Shown here one piece after another: positions 23,838-31,544 of a stretch of 64,000 nt of DNA. Position 1 is the first letter of the stretch. Each line of letters begins with the position of its first letter. The DNA is from DASXUX01 sp036504595 (GTDB lineage: Bacteria; Planctomycetota; SZUA-567; H5-PLA8). The translations under genes were made by a program, and so were the position numbers. Location of the stretch: NCBI GenBank assembly GCA_036504595.1, contig DASXUX010000095.1, positions 62,001-126,000 on the forward strand, read 5' to 3'. The notes under the pieces are model-generated. The model searched no databases. It saw nothing but the letters and a program-made list of their open reading frames with translations, and was not told the DNA's origin.

Positions 23838-24967
23838 AATACATGGGGTCCAAACGGACCATGCTTATGAACGGACTCGGGGAGCTTCTTACAACTGAAG
23901 CTCCCCAGCATGGACGTGTCGTTGACCTCTTCTGCGGGGGGAGCAGCGTTGCTTGGTACGTTGCCCAGACGTGTGCAAGCAAAGTGATCGCAACGGACCT
24001 GCAGGATTATGCAGTTGCTCTCGCGAACGCTGTCATCGGTCGAACTGCCGTGATCGACTGGGAGAAGCTGCGGGTTTCGTGGGCTACTACGATCGAGAAG
24101 CAGCGTTCCGAGCACCCTTGCTGGAAGCCGGCAATGGAAACGGGACAAGGACGCGTAAACACGGCAACCTGGAGCCGTCGAGCCAAACTGTTGTGTGAAA
24201 CGGACAAAGGGACTGGGTTGATTTGGAGTGCTTACGGTGGCTATTACTTTAGCCCCGCCCAGGCGGCAACACTCGACCTTCTGCTGGACAATCTCCCTAC
24301 GGCAGATGCGGAACGTGCGGTATGCAAAGCGGCCCTGATCATCGCAGCTAGCCAGTGCGCGGCGTCGCCGGGGCATACGGCCCAGCCGTTCAAACCAACG
24401 CGTACAGCAGCGGAGTTCTTACGGGAGGCGTGGCTACGCGATCCGATCGATTACGTATCGGCTGCTTTGAAGGATATCTGTCCTCGTCATGCGAAATCGT
24501 TGGGATCTGCGTTCACTGGGGATGCGGTCAAGGTCGCCGGGGATCTTGAAGAAGGCGATTTGGTTTTCGTGGACCCTCCGTACTCCGGCGTTCACTATAG
24601 CCGCTTCTATCATGTGCTGGAGACGATCGCTCGTGAGAGTTGTGGCGAAGTTTCGGGAGAAGGTCGCTACCCGCCACAGGCAGAGAGGCCGGCCTCAGCA
24701 TTCAGTCGAAAAACCGAATCCCTCCACGCCCTGGAAGTGTTGCTTAAAGCCCTCTCAGATGTAGGAACGTCCGTAATCTTGACGTTTCCAGAGGGTAAGT
24801 GCAGCAACGGCCTGTCGGGCTATCGAGTACTGAAAACAGCGAAGGAGTATTTTAGTGTTTCAAAGAAGACCGTAGGGGGGCGATTTAGCACTCTCGGAGG
24901 CAACAACTGTCATCGCGTTGCTCGTAAACGGTCGCGAGAGATGATCCTGCTGATGAAGCCGAAATGA
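23834..24967 (+). CDS. D12-class DNA adenine N6-methyltransferase
   Basis: This 377-residue protein is a Dam/M.DpnII-type (class D12, alpha group) adenine methyltransferase. The N-terminus VKYMGSKRTML is the usual motif X. Motif I is VVDLFCGGSS (Asp31 onward) and the catalytic DPPY is at residues 247-250 in FVDPPYSGVHYSRFYH. The roughly 215 residues between them would hold the target-recognition region. A GTG start at 23834 overlaps the preceding stop (GTGA), so it is coupled to the unknown gene. No separate restriction nuclease follows. It could methylate host DNA as the self-marking part of a defence system, or act as an epigenetic partner of the DGQHR protein. Confidence 0.85.
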   Translation: MKYMGSKRTMLMNGLGELLTTEAPQHGRVVDLFCGGSSVAWYVAQTCASKVIATDLQDYAVALANAVIGRTAVIDWEKLRVSWATTIEKQRSEHPCWKPAMETGQGRVNTATWSRRAKLLCETDKGTGLIWSAYGGYYFSPAQAATLDLLLDNLPTADAERAVCKAALIIAASQCAASPGHTAQPFKPTRTAAEFLREAWLRDPIDYVSAALKDICPRHAKSLGSAFTGDAVKVAGDLEEGDLVFVDPPYSGVHYSRFYHVLETIARESCGEVSGEGRYPPQAERPASAFSRKTESLHALEVLLKALSDVGTSVILTFPEGKCSNGLSGYRVLKTAKEYFSVSKKTVGGRFSTLGGNNCHRVARKRSREMILLMKPK

Positions 24968-25454
24968 TATGGATCACTTCATCATGGCGCGATATACAAG
25001 AAACGTTAGCGATCGATTCTTTGACGTTGAACAAGTTATGTGGCGCCCACACTGTCCGTAAGGCAAAAGCAGTCCGTTGCGCGCGGTCAGATTCCAGGTG
25101 GCCCCCTTTTGGGCGCGCGTCCTGGTTCCCTTTCAGCTGCGCGTTACCATTCAGCCCCTCACGGAGGGCTCTGTCGCCCCTGCCGGGGCTCTCAACATCC
25201 TGGCGGCGCGTTCCCACGGCTTCGCCGTGGGCTACCCGTGTACCGCTGCTCCGCAGCTACGAAACGGGCGTTCCCACGGGGCAACCGCGTTCGGGGCTAA
25301 GTTTAGGTCGGCGGCGTTCGTCTCCTTAAATGGCATCGAGTAGTCTGTTGCTCTGCGGCGCCACGGTGGCACGGGCTTCCAGCCCGCGCGCATGGGCAGG
25401 ATGCCCATGCCACGGCGTGCGCTCCGCGTTGGTATGTTGCAAGAAAGGAAAATC
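24968..25454. other. Right border of the cassette: stacked dispersed repeats
   Basis: No convincing gene in 487 bp, although several frames stay open because of high GC. It holds CCCACGGCTTCGCCGTGGGC (25214-25233, hairpin), GCTGCTCCGCAGC (25245-25257), AGCCCCTCACGGAGGGCT and 'CCCCTGCCGGGG' hairpins (25153-25192), and a two-part unit at 25350-25420 with GCCACGGTGGCACGGGC and CATGGGCAGGATGCCCATG. The ribosome binding site of the next gene (AAGAAAGGAAAA) ends the stretch. Confidence 0.65.
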
Positions 25455-27635
25455 ATGCGCAAACTGCTGTGTCTGGCGGTTCTGGTGCTCTTCGCGAGCG
25501 TTGCGGCGGCTGGCGAGCAGGTGCTGTTTGATTTTGGGAAGGACTTTGATGTGGCGAGTGTGCCGGCGACGAATGCGAAGGTGGCGCTCGTACCGGCCGG
25601 CACGGAGGCCGGCACCACCCCGGCCGGCGCGGAGGGCGGCGCCACTACGGCGGGCAGGGACGCCCGCCCCACCGCGCTGCGGATTGAGACGGGGCATGCG
25701 AAGGATTGGCCGGGGATCACTCTGCGGGCTCCAGGCGGGAAGTGGGATTTGTTCAAGTTCGAGGCGGTGAGCTTCGAGATCAAGAATACGGGGAGCAACG
25801 AAGTGACCGTATCGTGCCGGGTGGACAATCCGGGGGCGGACGGCGTGAAGAACTGCATCACGCGGACGACGACCCTGAAGGCTGGCGGACGCGAGACGCT
25901 CACAGTGCCGATTGCGCACAAAACAGCCGGCGGGGACGCGGGCGGGACGGGCAAGGGCGGCGGGAAGATGGGCGGGAAGCTGTTCGGGATGCGCGGGTAT
26001 CCGCTGGGGGGCGGCGAGGAAGGCGCGATCGACGCGGCGAACATCACGCAGATCATCATCTTCACGCCCAAGCCGACGGCGGACCACGTTTTTGAAATCA
26101 GCAAAGTTCGCGCGGAAGGCACGTACGTTCCGCCAGCGGGGCCGGCGGAGGGCAAGCCGTTCTTTCCGTTTATCGATACGTTCGGGCAGTACATCCACAA
26201 GGAGTGGCCGGGGAAAGTGCATTCGGTCGAGGAAATGAAGCAGCGACTCGCCGATGAGCAAAAGGAATTGGAGGCCAAAGCGGGGCCAGAGGATTGGGAT
26301 CAGTACGGCGGGTGGAAGTCGGGGCCGACGCTTCAGGCGACCGGATTTTTCCGCGCGGAAAAGTACAAGGGCAAGTGGTGGCTGGTCGATCCGGAAGGAA
26401 AACTGTTCTTTTCGCATGGCGTGGATTGTGTGCGGTCGATGACGGCGACGCCGATCGACGAGCGCGAGACGTGGTTTCAGGATTTCCCGGGAGCGCAGCC
26501 GGAGTTCAAGGAATTCGCGTCGAAGCAGTTTGCTTTGCACGGCTACTACAAAGGGAAGACTCCGCAGTGCTTCACCTTCGCCGGTTCGAACCTGAAGCGC
26601 AAGTACGGGCCGGAGTGGGCGAAGATTGCCAGCGAGATGGCTCACAAGAGGCTGCGAAGCTGGGGGATGAATACGGTCGCGAACTGGTCGGAACGGGGCG
26701 TGAAGATGATGCGCACGACGCCGTACACGGCCACGGTCGGCTTTCAAAGCAAACTGCTGGAAGGGAGCGAAGGCTACTGGGGCAAGTTCCGCGATGTGTT
26801 CGATCCGGAGTTCAAGGCGGCGATCACCAAATCCATGCAGAACGAGAAAGGCAAGACGGCGGGCGATCCGTGGTGTCTGGGGTTCTTCGTCGATAACGAG
26901 ATCGCGTGGGGCGATGAATTGTCGCTGGCGATCGCGAGCCTGAGGTCTCCACCGGAACAGGCTGCGAAGAAAGCGTTCATTGAGGACTTGAAAGCGAAGT
27001 ACGCCACGATTGAGAAGCTCAATGCGGCGTGGGAGACGAAGCACGAGTCGTGGGACGCTCTGCTGCAGAACCGGACGGCTCCAGACAAGAAGAAAGCCGG
27101 CGAGGATCTGGCGGGGTTCTACACGAAGTTTGCGGAGGAGTATTTTAGGATCATCAAGGCGGCGGTGAAGGAAGCGGCTCCGCAGCAGCTTTATCTCGGG
27201 TGCCGGTTCGCGTGGGTGAATCCACGCGCGGCGACGGCGGCGGGCAAGTTCTGCGACGTGGTCAGCTACAACATCTACAAGAAATCGGTCGCGGGATTTC
27301 AGTTCAACGGAAACGCAGACGTGCCGCTGATGATTGGCGAGTTCCACTTCGGGGCGCTCGACCGCGGGGTGTTCCACACGGGGCTAGTGGCGTTGAAGAA
27401 CCAAGAGGAGCGCGCGAAGACGTACAAGGATTATGTGCAGGGCGCGCTGCGACATCCGAACTTCGTCGGCACGCACTGGTTTCAGTATCAGGACGAACCG
27501 ACGACCGGGCGGAGCTACGACGAGGAGAATTATCAGATCGGGCTGATCGATGAAGCGGACACGCCGTATCCGGAGACGATCAATGCGGTGCGGGAAGTGG
27601 GTTATGGGATGTACAAGTATAGGCTGGAGAACTGA
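25455..27635 (+). CDS. Secreted GH50-like (beta-agarase-type) hydrolase
   Basis: This 726-residue exported protein has a signal peptide (MRKLLCLAVLVLFASVAAAGE) and a CBM-like beta-sandwich starting LFDFGKDFD. A TIM barrel follows. Its conserved segments FFVDNEIAWGDEL (likely acid/base Glu) and LMIGEFHFGALDRG (likely nucleophile Glu), with WWLVDPEGKLFFSHGVD early in the barrel, match the GH50/agarase-like group of clan GH-A. Agarases cut beta-1,4 links in agarose; close relatives act on other galactans, so the substrate is inferred. AGGAAAA upstream fixes the start. Three consecutive palindromic repeats at 25592-25672 are read in frame and form a low-complexity stretch (AGTEAGTTPAGAEGG) within the N-terminal sandwich. 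Confidence 0.82.
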   Translation: MRKLLCLAVLVLFASVAAAGEQVLFDFGKDFDVASVPATNAKVALVPAGTEAGTTPAGAEGGATTAGRDARPTALRIETGHAKDWPGITLRAPGGKWDLFKFEAVSFEIKNTGSNEVTVSCRVDNPGADGVKNCITRTTTLKAGGRETLTVPIAHKTAGGDAGGTGKGGGKMGGKLFGMRGYPLGGGEEGAIDAANITQIIIFTPKPTADHVFEISKVRAEGTYVPPAGPAEGKPFFPFIDTFGQYIHKEWPGKVHSVEEMKQRLADEQKELEAKAGPEDWDQYGGWKSGPTLQATGFFRAEKYKGKWWLVDPEGKLFFSHGVDCVRSMTATPIDERETWFQDFPGAQPEFKEFASKQFALHGYYKGKTPQCFTFAGSNLKRKYGPEWAKIASEMAHKRLRSWGMNTVANWSERGVKMMRTTPYTATVGFQSKLLEGSEGYWGKFRDVFDPEFKAAITKSMQNEKGKTAGDPWCLGFFVDNEIAWGDELSLAIASLRSPPEQAAKKAFIEDLKAKYATIEKLNAAWETKHESWDALLQNRTAPDKKKAGEDLAGFYTKFAEEYFRIIKAAVKEAAPQQLYLGCRFAWVNPRAATAAGKFCDVVSYNIYKKSVAGFQFNGNADVPLMIGEFHFGALDRGVFHTGLVALKNQEERAKTYKDYVQGALRHPNFVGTHWFQYQDEPTTGRSYDEENYQIGLIDEADTPYPETINAVREVGYGMYKYRLEN
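25592..25672. repeat. Three consecutive in-frame palindromic repeats in GH50-like gene
   Basis: The units are ACCGGCCGGCACGGAGGCC with GGCACCACC, CGGCCGGCGCGGAGGGCGGC, and GCGGGCAGGGACGCCCGCCC. All three are self-complementary and read in one frame. They belong to the GCCGGC family of 1609, 10425, 17347 and 54729. Confidence 0.8.
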
Positions 27636-27850
27636 AGGGCTAGGGTTCAGGGGTCAGGGGTCGGGGTTCAGGGTCGGAGTGCACATGTGCAGTCTTGGAC
27701 AGGAGAAGGGGTCAGGGTTCGGGGTTCAGGGGCGGGGTTGGCTGAGAACCACCACATGTGCAGGTTTGGACAAAATGGGCTGAGACGGACGGGACACGGA
27801 CCCGACACGGACGGCGACCACCACAGGTGCACTTTTTTACAGGCGAGTAG
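27636..27850. repeat. GGGTTCAGGG tandem and triple CCACATGTGCAG motif before thiO
   Basis: 27640-27735 carries repeated GGGGTCAGGGG/GGGTTCAGGG words, a family also seen at 54120-54160. Three imperfect copies of a 23-bp word follow a common plan: GCACATGTGCAGTCTTGGAC (27681-27700), CCACATGTGCAGGTTTGGAC (27752-27771) and CCACAGGTGCACTTTTTTAC (27821-27840). They are spaced about 70 bp apart and end at the thiO start. Confidence 0.6.
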
Positions 27851-28996
27851 ATGGGTTCAGCGGACGTACTGATCATCGGTGGCGGCGTTATCGGGCTGAG
27901 CGTGGCCGAGGCGGCGCTGCGGCGTGGGCTTTCGGTAACGCTGCTGGAGCGCGAGCGGCTGGGGTCGCGAGCATCCTGGGCGGGCGCGGGGATGCTGCAG
28001 TGCCACCCGCGGCCTTCGCACAAGCGGCAAAGCCCGGATCACGTTGACCTTACGCTGGCCAGCATCAGGCTGCACGAGCAGTGGGCGGCGCGGCTGATCG
28101 AAGAGACGGAAATAGATCCGCAATTCTGGCGCTGCGGGACAGTGGAACTCTTTACGGCAGAAGAAGCTGCGGACGTGGAGCGGCTGTTGCAGGGCGCGGC
28201 GCAGCGCGGAATTCGGACGCAACGGCTGAGCCGGACCGAGGTGAAGGCGCTCGAACCGGCGCTGGGCGATCTTCCCGAAGTCGCGGAAGGGATTCTGTTT
28301 CCGGACGACGCGCAGGTCCGGCCACCGCGGCTGCTGAAGGCGCTGGCGTTCTCGGTACGCCAGCAGCAGGCGAACGTGAAGGAAGGCGTCGCGGTCGCGG
28401 ATCTCTGGATTGAGAACGGGCGTGCGCTCGGCGCCATCGCCATGGATGGCACGCGCCACGCGGCAGGTTCGGTTGTGGTCTGCGCCGGTGCTTGGGCGGG
28501 GCGACTGCCGGGGCTCGCGCAGGTCTTGCCGCGCATTGGCAAGGTCGAGCCGGTGCGCGGACAGGTGGCGTGTTACTCGAGTCTGGAGTCTGGGAGTCTG
28601 GAGTCTGGAGTCTCAGGTCCATCGCACGTGATCAATTTTCATGGGCAGTACCTCGTCCCGAGGCGTGACGGCGTGTTGCTCGCGGGAAGCACGACGGAGA
28701 AAGTGGGGTTTGAGTCAACCACAACGGAGCTTGGGATTGGAGCGCTGCGGCAGTTCGCCGCTCGGATGCTTCCGGCGCTGAACGGCGTAACGCCAGTTCA
28801 AGCGTGGGCTGACTTGCGGCCGGGATTGAAGGGCACGCACCCGATGCTCGGGCCGGTGCGCGGCGTATCGGGGCTGTTCGTCGCGGCGGGCCACTACAAG
28901 AACGGACTGTGTCTGGCGCCGGTCAGCGGAGAGGCGATTGCGGCGTTGCTCGCCGGGCAGGAGCCGCCGCTTCCAGTAGAGCCTTGGGCGCCATAA
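27851..28996 (+). CDS. thiO: Glycine oxidase ThiO (FAD-dependent)
   Basis: This 381-residue FAD enzyme of the DAAO family oxidises glycine to iminoacetate/glyoxylate for thiazole formation in thiamine synthesis. The FAD-binding motif VLIIGGGVIGLSVAEAALRR is at the N-terminus, followed by GSRASWAGAGML, which is typical of ThiO. Near the C-terminus DLRPGLKGTHPMLGPV and AAGHYKNGLCLAP are also characteristic. No other thi gene is adjacent. A GAGTCTG tandem (five copies at 28579-28614) is read in frame as ESGSLESGVSG, placed between the substrate and FAD domain strands. The ATG at 27851 follows GGCGAG. Confidence 0.88.
   Translation: MGSADVLIIGGGVIGLSVAEAALRRGLSVTLLERERLGSRASWAGAGMLQCHPRPSHKRQSPDHVDLTLASIRLHEQWAARLIEETEIDPQFWRCGTVELFTAEEAADVERLLQGAAQRGIRTQRLSRTEVKALEPALGDLPEVAEGILFPDDAQVRPPRLLKALAFSVRQQQANVKEGVAVADLWIENGRALGAIAMDGTRHAAGSVVVCAGAWAGRLPGLAQVLPRIGKVEPVRGQVACYSSLESGSLESGVSGPSHVINFHGQYLVPRRDGVLLAGSTTEKVGFESTTTELGIGALRQFAARMLPALNGVTPVQAWADLRPGLKGTHPMLGPVRGVSGLFVAAGHYKNGLCLAPVSGEAIAALLAGQEPPLPVEPWAP
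28579..28614. repeat. In-frame GAGTCTG tandem repeat in thiO
   Basis: Four GAGTCTG units and one GAGTCTC, seven or eight bases apart, encode LESGSLESGVS. A related GTCTAGA/AGTCTAG tandem occurs between genes at 48424-48458 and in front of the DUF218 gene near 8900. Confidence 0.75.
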
Positions 28997-29182
28997 GCTA
29001 TGGCGCGTTGGATTTCCCCACATGCCGAGGCGTTGGGCGAGGCGAATCGTACTCAGAAGTTCTTTATCACAGAAGAGTTGCGATTGATTCGTGCGGCGAG
29101 ATTGCGGCACGCAGTTTGATCAAGATGAGTCTGAGTCCGTCATCTGCGGTAAGATGCCACACGCGTGTTGGAGGGATCTGCG

Positions 29183-30349
29183 ATGAGAAACCTGAGGCTG
29201 CTGGCATGTTGGCTGGCGGCGAGCGCCTGCGTGGCTGCTGTGGCGGCGGAGACGGAACTGCCGTTCGAGCGGCAGCTCTACGAACTTGGCTACCAGATTT
29301 ACCACACCTCCGCGATCAATCTGATCCAAGGGCTGAACCTCTCCGCCGACCAGATCACCAAACTGCGCGCATTGACGGTGAAGATCGAACAGTCGGCTCC
29401 GAAACCGCCGATCTGCGCAGGCAATTTTGCGGGAAAGCTCGGGCCCGTGCGCCAGACGTACGATGAACTCGGGCGCGAGTTACTGAAGGGACCGGATGTT
29501 CCGAAAGCCCTCGAAGCCCGCGTGGGTGCGGCGCGCATGACCGAGTCGTCTGAAATTCGCGCGTCGCTGCACAAAGGCGTCAACGGCAAGGGCTGCGCGA
29601 CGTGCCATGTAGCGCCGGGCGATCGCGGAAGCGACCTCCAGGCTCACGACCTCAGTCACTTCGATCAGCGAGCCGTGTTCATGGGGCACATGACTGGCCT
29701 CTACGGGCTGCTCGGAACATACAACCTCGCCAAGGAGTCCAACGAGATTCCAAAGATTCTGAGCGACTCACAGATGGCGCTGGTGGGGCAGTTCAGTTGT
29801 TGCCTCGTTCCGCCGCAAGATCTTAAGGATCCGGCCCGCGTCGGGCAGGCAGCCGTGAGCGAGCAGAAACTGCAGTTGCTCAAAGGCGTTCGCGCGATCC
29901 CTGAGTCGGCCTGGGGATTCTCAAAGAAGATCATCGAGAAGAAGGCGGAGGACCTGTACATCGCCATCAGTCCGGGAATCTCCAACGCCGACCGTTCGAC
30001 CGAAGCGCAGCGTGCCATGGGCGTGCTCGAAAAGACGCGCAAGCTGAGCGACGTCGAGTTTGAGCTGCAGAAGGAAGCGTTGGCGCGCGAGCTCGACCGG
30101 AAGCAGACGCCCACGGCGAACGATTCACACAAGAACTTCTATGCGGCCATGTTCCTGCTGCTCCCCGGCAACACCGCCCTTTACGATCTCCAGTTGCAGA
30201 AGCTCAAACAGCAGCCTGTTGCAGCGGCACAGAAGACCGACCTGAACAAAATCCAGGGCGCCGATCATTGCGAGAACGGACAGTGCGCGCTGAAGGACGG
30301 CGGGAACTTGCAGCCGGGAGCCGGAAAACCGAAGGACGGAAAGCAGTAG
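29183..30349 (+). CDS. Exported protein with one c-type heme motif
   Basis: This 388-residue periplasmic protein has a signal peptide (MRNLRLLACWLAASACVAAVAAE) and a single CATCH heme-binding motif near residue 139 (in KGCATCHVAPGDRG). The first part contains NLSADQITKLRALTVKIEQ, a helical segment like those of LTXXQ or CpxP-type proteins. The rest has no motif I recognise; the C-terminus is a charged, glycine-rich tail. GGAGGG 7 bases before the ATG at 29183 fixes the start. It precedes the radical SAM gene by 19 bp in the same direction, so the two are probably co-transcribed and functionally linked, perhaps in anaerobic redox metabolism. The specific role is unknown. Confidence 0.8.
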   Translation: MRNLRLLACWLAASACVAAVAAETELPFERQLYELGYQIYHTSAINLIQGLNLSADQITKLRALTVKIEQSAPKPPICAGNFAGKLGPVRQTYDELGRELLKGPDVPKALEARVGAARMTESSEIRASLHKGVNGKGCATCHVAPGDRGSDLQAHDLSHFDQRAVFMGHMTGLYGLLGTYNLAKESNEIPKILSDSQMALVGQFSCCLVPPQDLKDPARVGQAAVSEQKLQLLKGVRAIPESAWGFSKKIIEKKAEDLYIAISPGISNADRSTEAQRAMGVLEKTRKLSDVEFELQKEALARELDRKQTPTANDSHKNFYAAMFLLLPGNTALYDLQLQKLKQQPVAAAQKTDLNKIQGADHCENGQCALKDGGNLQPGAGKPKDGKQ

Positions 30350-30368
30350 GCAGGAGGCTGTGCTCAGC

Positions 30369-31493
30369 ATGGACGTGGATCTTTCTCGCCGGAAGTTCTT
30401 GTGCCAGTGTGCTTGCGGAGGCACAGCGCTAGCAGGCGCAACGTGGCTGGGCGGCGCCCACGTGCAGGCGCTGGGCTACGACACGAAGGTCGAGGTCAAG
30501 TACTACGACAAGCTGCCGGATAAGAAGATTCAATGCCACGTTTGCCCGCTGAATTGCACGCTGACCGACACGCAGACCTGCTTCTGCCGCACGCGCACAA
30601 ATCACGCCGGGACGCTTTACAACCATTCGTACGCCAGTCCGTGCGTGTTGAACGTTGATCCGATCGAGAAAACGCCGCTGCTGCACTTCACGCCGGGCGC
30701 TCAGACACTCGCGATCGGCCTGGCGGGCTGCAATTTGCGCTGCCTGTATTGTCAGAACTGGCAGATCGCTCAAGATCAGCCCGTCAACACGAAGAACATC
30801 AGGCTGACCTCGGCCGACGCGGTCGAGCAACTGAAGAAGCAGGATCTGTCCACCCTGGCGCTCACGTACACGGAGCCTGTCAGCTACTACGAGTACGCGC
30901 TTGAAACGGCGACTGCAGTCCGTTCCGCCGGCAGAAAAGCCGTGATGGCCAGCGCGGCCTACATCGAAACCAAGCCGATGCAGGAATTGTGCGCGAATCT
31001 GAACGGTATGTGCCTTGCGATGAAGGGATTCACGGAGGAATTCTATCGCAAAGTCTGCGGTTCGTCGTTGGCGCCGGTGCTGAAGGCGATGGAGATCGCG
31101 ATGAAGTCAAAGGCGTGGCTGGAACTGGTCACGCTGGTGATTCCGACCTACAACGACGATCCAACGGATATTCGCGATCAGGCACGTTGGATCGTCAGGA
31201 ATCTCGGCAAGGATGTCCCGCTGCATTTCGAGCGCTTCGTGCCGGAGTACAAACTCCGCAATCTTCCACAGACGCCGATCCCGACGCTGGAAAAGTGCCG
31301 CGAGATCGCGATGGCCGAGGGCCTCCGCTTCGTGTACATCTCCAACGTGGCCCCGCATCCGGCCAACCATACATATTGTCCCGGCTGCAAGACTCCAGTG
31401 ATTCGCCGCGTGGGCTTTAAGCTGCTGGAGAACAAACTGGTCGCCGGCAAATGTCCGCAATGCAAAACGAGTATTCCTGGAGTATGGGCGTAG
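30369..31493 (+). CDS. amrS: AmmeMemoRadiSam-type radical SAM enzyme
   Basis: This 374-residue protein carries a Tat-like leader (LSRRKFLCQCACGG) and a radical SAM cluster motif CNLRCLYC (Cys121, Cys125, Cys128) in the context GLAGCNLRCLYCQNWQIAQ. It also has cysteines before the core (CHVCPLNC, CFCRTR) and a C-terminal zinc-type pair (CPGCKTP, CPQCKTS). This fits the PflA-like radical SAM enzyme of the AmmeMemoRadiSam system. In many genomes it accompanies Memo and AMMECR1 homologues; neither is visible here. The substrate is not known. The ATG at 30369 follows AGGAGG at 11 bases; a GTG at 30360 lies too close to it. It sits between the heme protein and the membrane aminopropyltransferase-like gene. 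Confidence 0.88.
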   Translation: MDVDLSRRKFLCQCACGGTALAGATWLGGAHVQALGYDTKVEVKYYDKLPDKKIQCHVCPLNCTLTDTQTCFCRTRTNHAGTLYNHSYASPCVLNVDPIEKTPLLHFTPGAQTLAIGLAGCNLRCLYCQNWQIAQDQPVNTKNIRLTSADAVEQLKKQDLSTLALTYTEPVSYYEYALETATAVRSAGRKAVMASAAYIETKPMQELCANLNGMCLAMKGFTEEFYRKVCGSSLAPVLKAMEIAMKSKAWLELVTLVIPTYNDDPTDIRDQARWIVRNLGKDVPLHFERFVPEYKLRNLPQTPIPTLEKCREIAMAEGLRFVYISNVAPHPANHTYCPGCKTPVIRRVGFKLLENKLVAGKCPQCKTSIPGVWA

Positions 31494-31544
31494 GACGCCG
31501 ATCGCACATGGACTCCCGACGTTGACCTGATAGAAGCACGGCAA

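Noticed and set aside
20944..24967. Cassette considered as a standard dnd (phosphorothioation) locus
   Set aside because: Only the DGQHR/DndB-like gene is present; no cysteine desulfurase (dndA), dndC, dndD or dndE.
24968..25454. Open frames in the right border considered as a gene
   Set aside because: Several frames are open at once because of GC-rich repeats, and none has start context or motif.
25326..27377. 683-residue minus-strand frame opposite the GH50-like gene
   Set aside because: Arg/Leu-rich antisense sequence with no motif; the plus-strand protein has signal peptide and catalytic segments.
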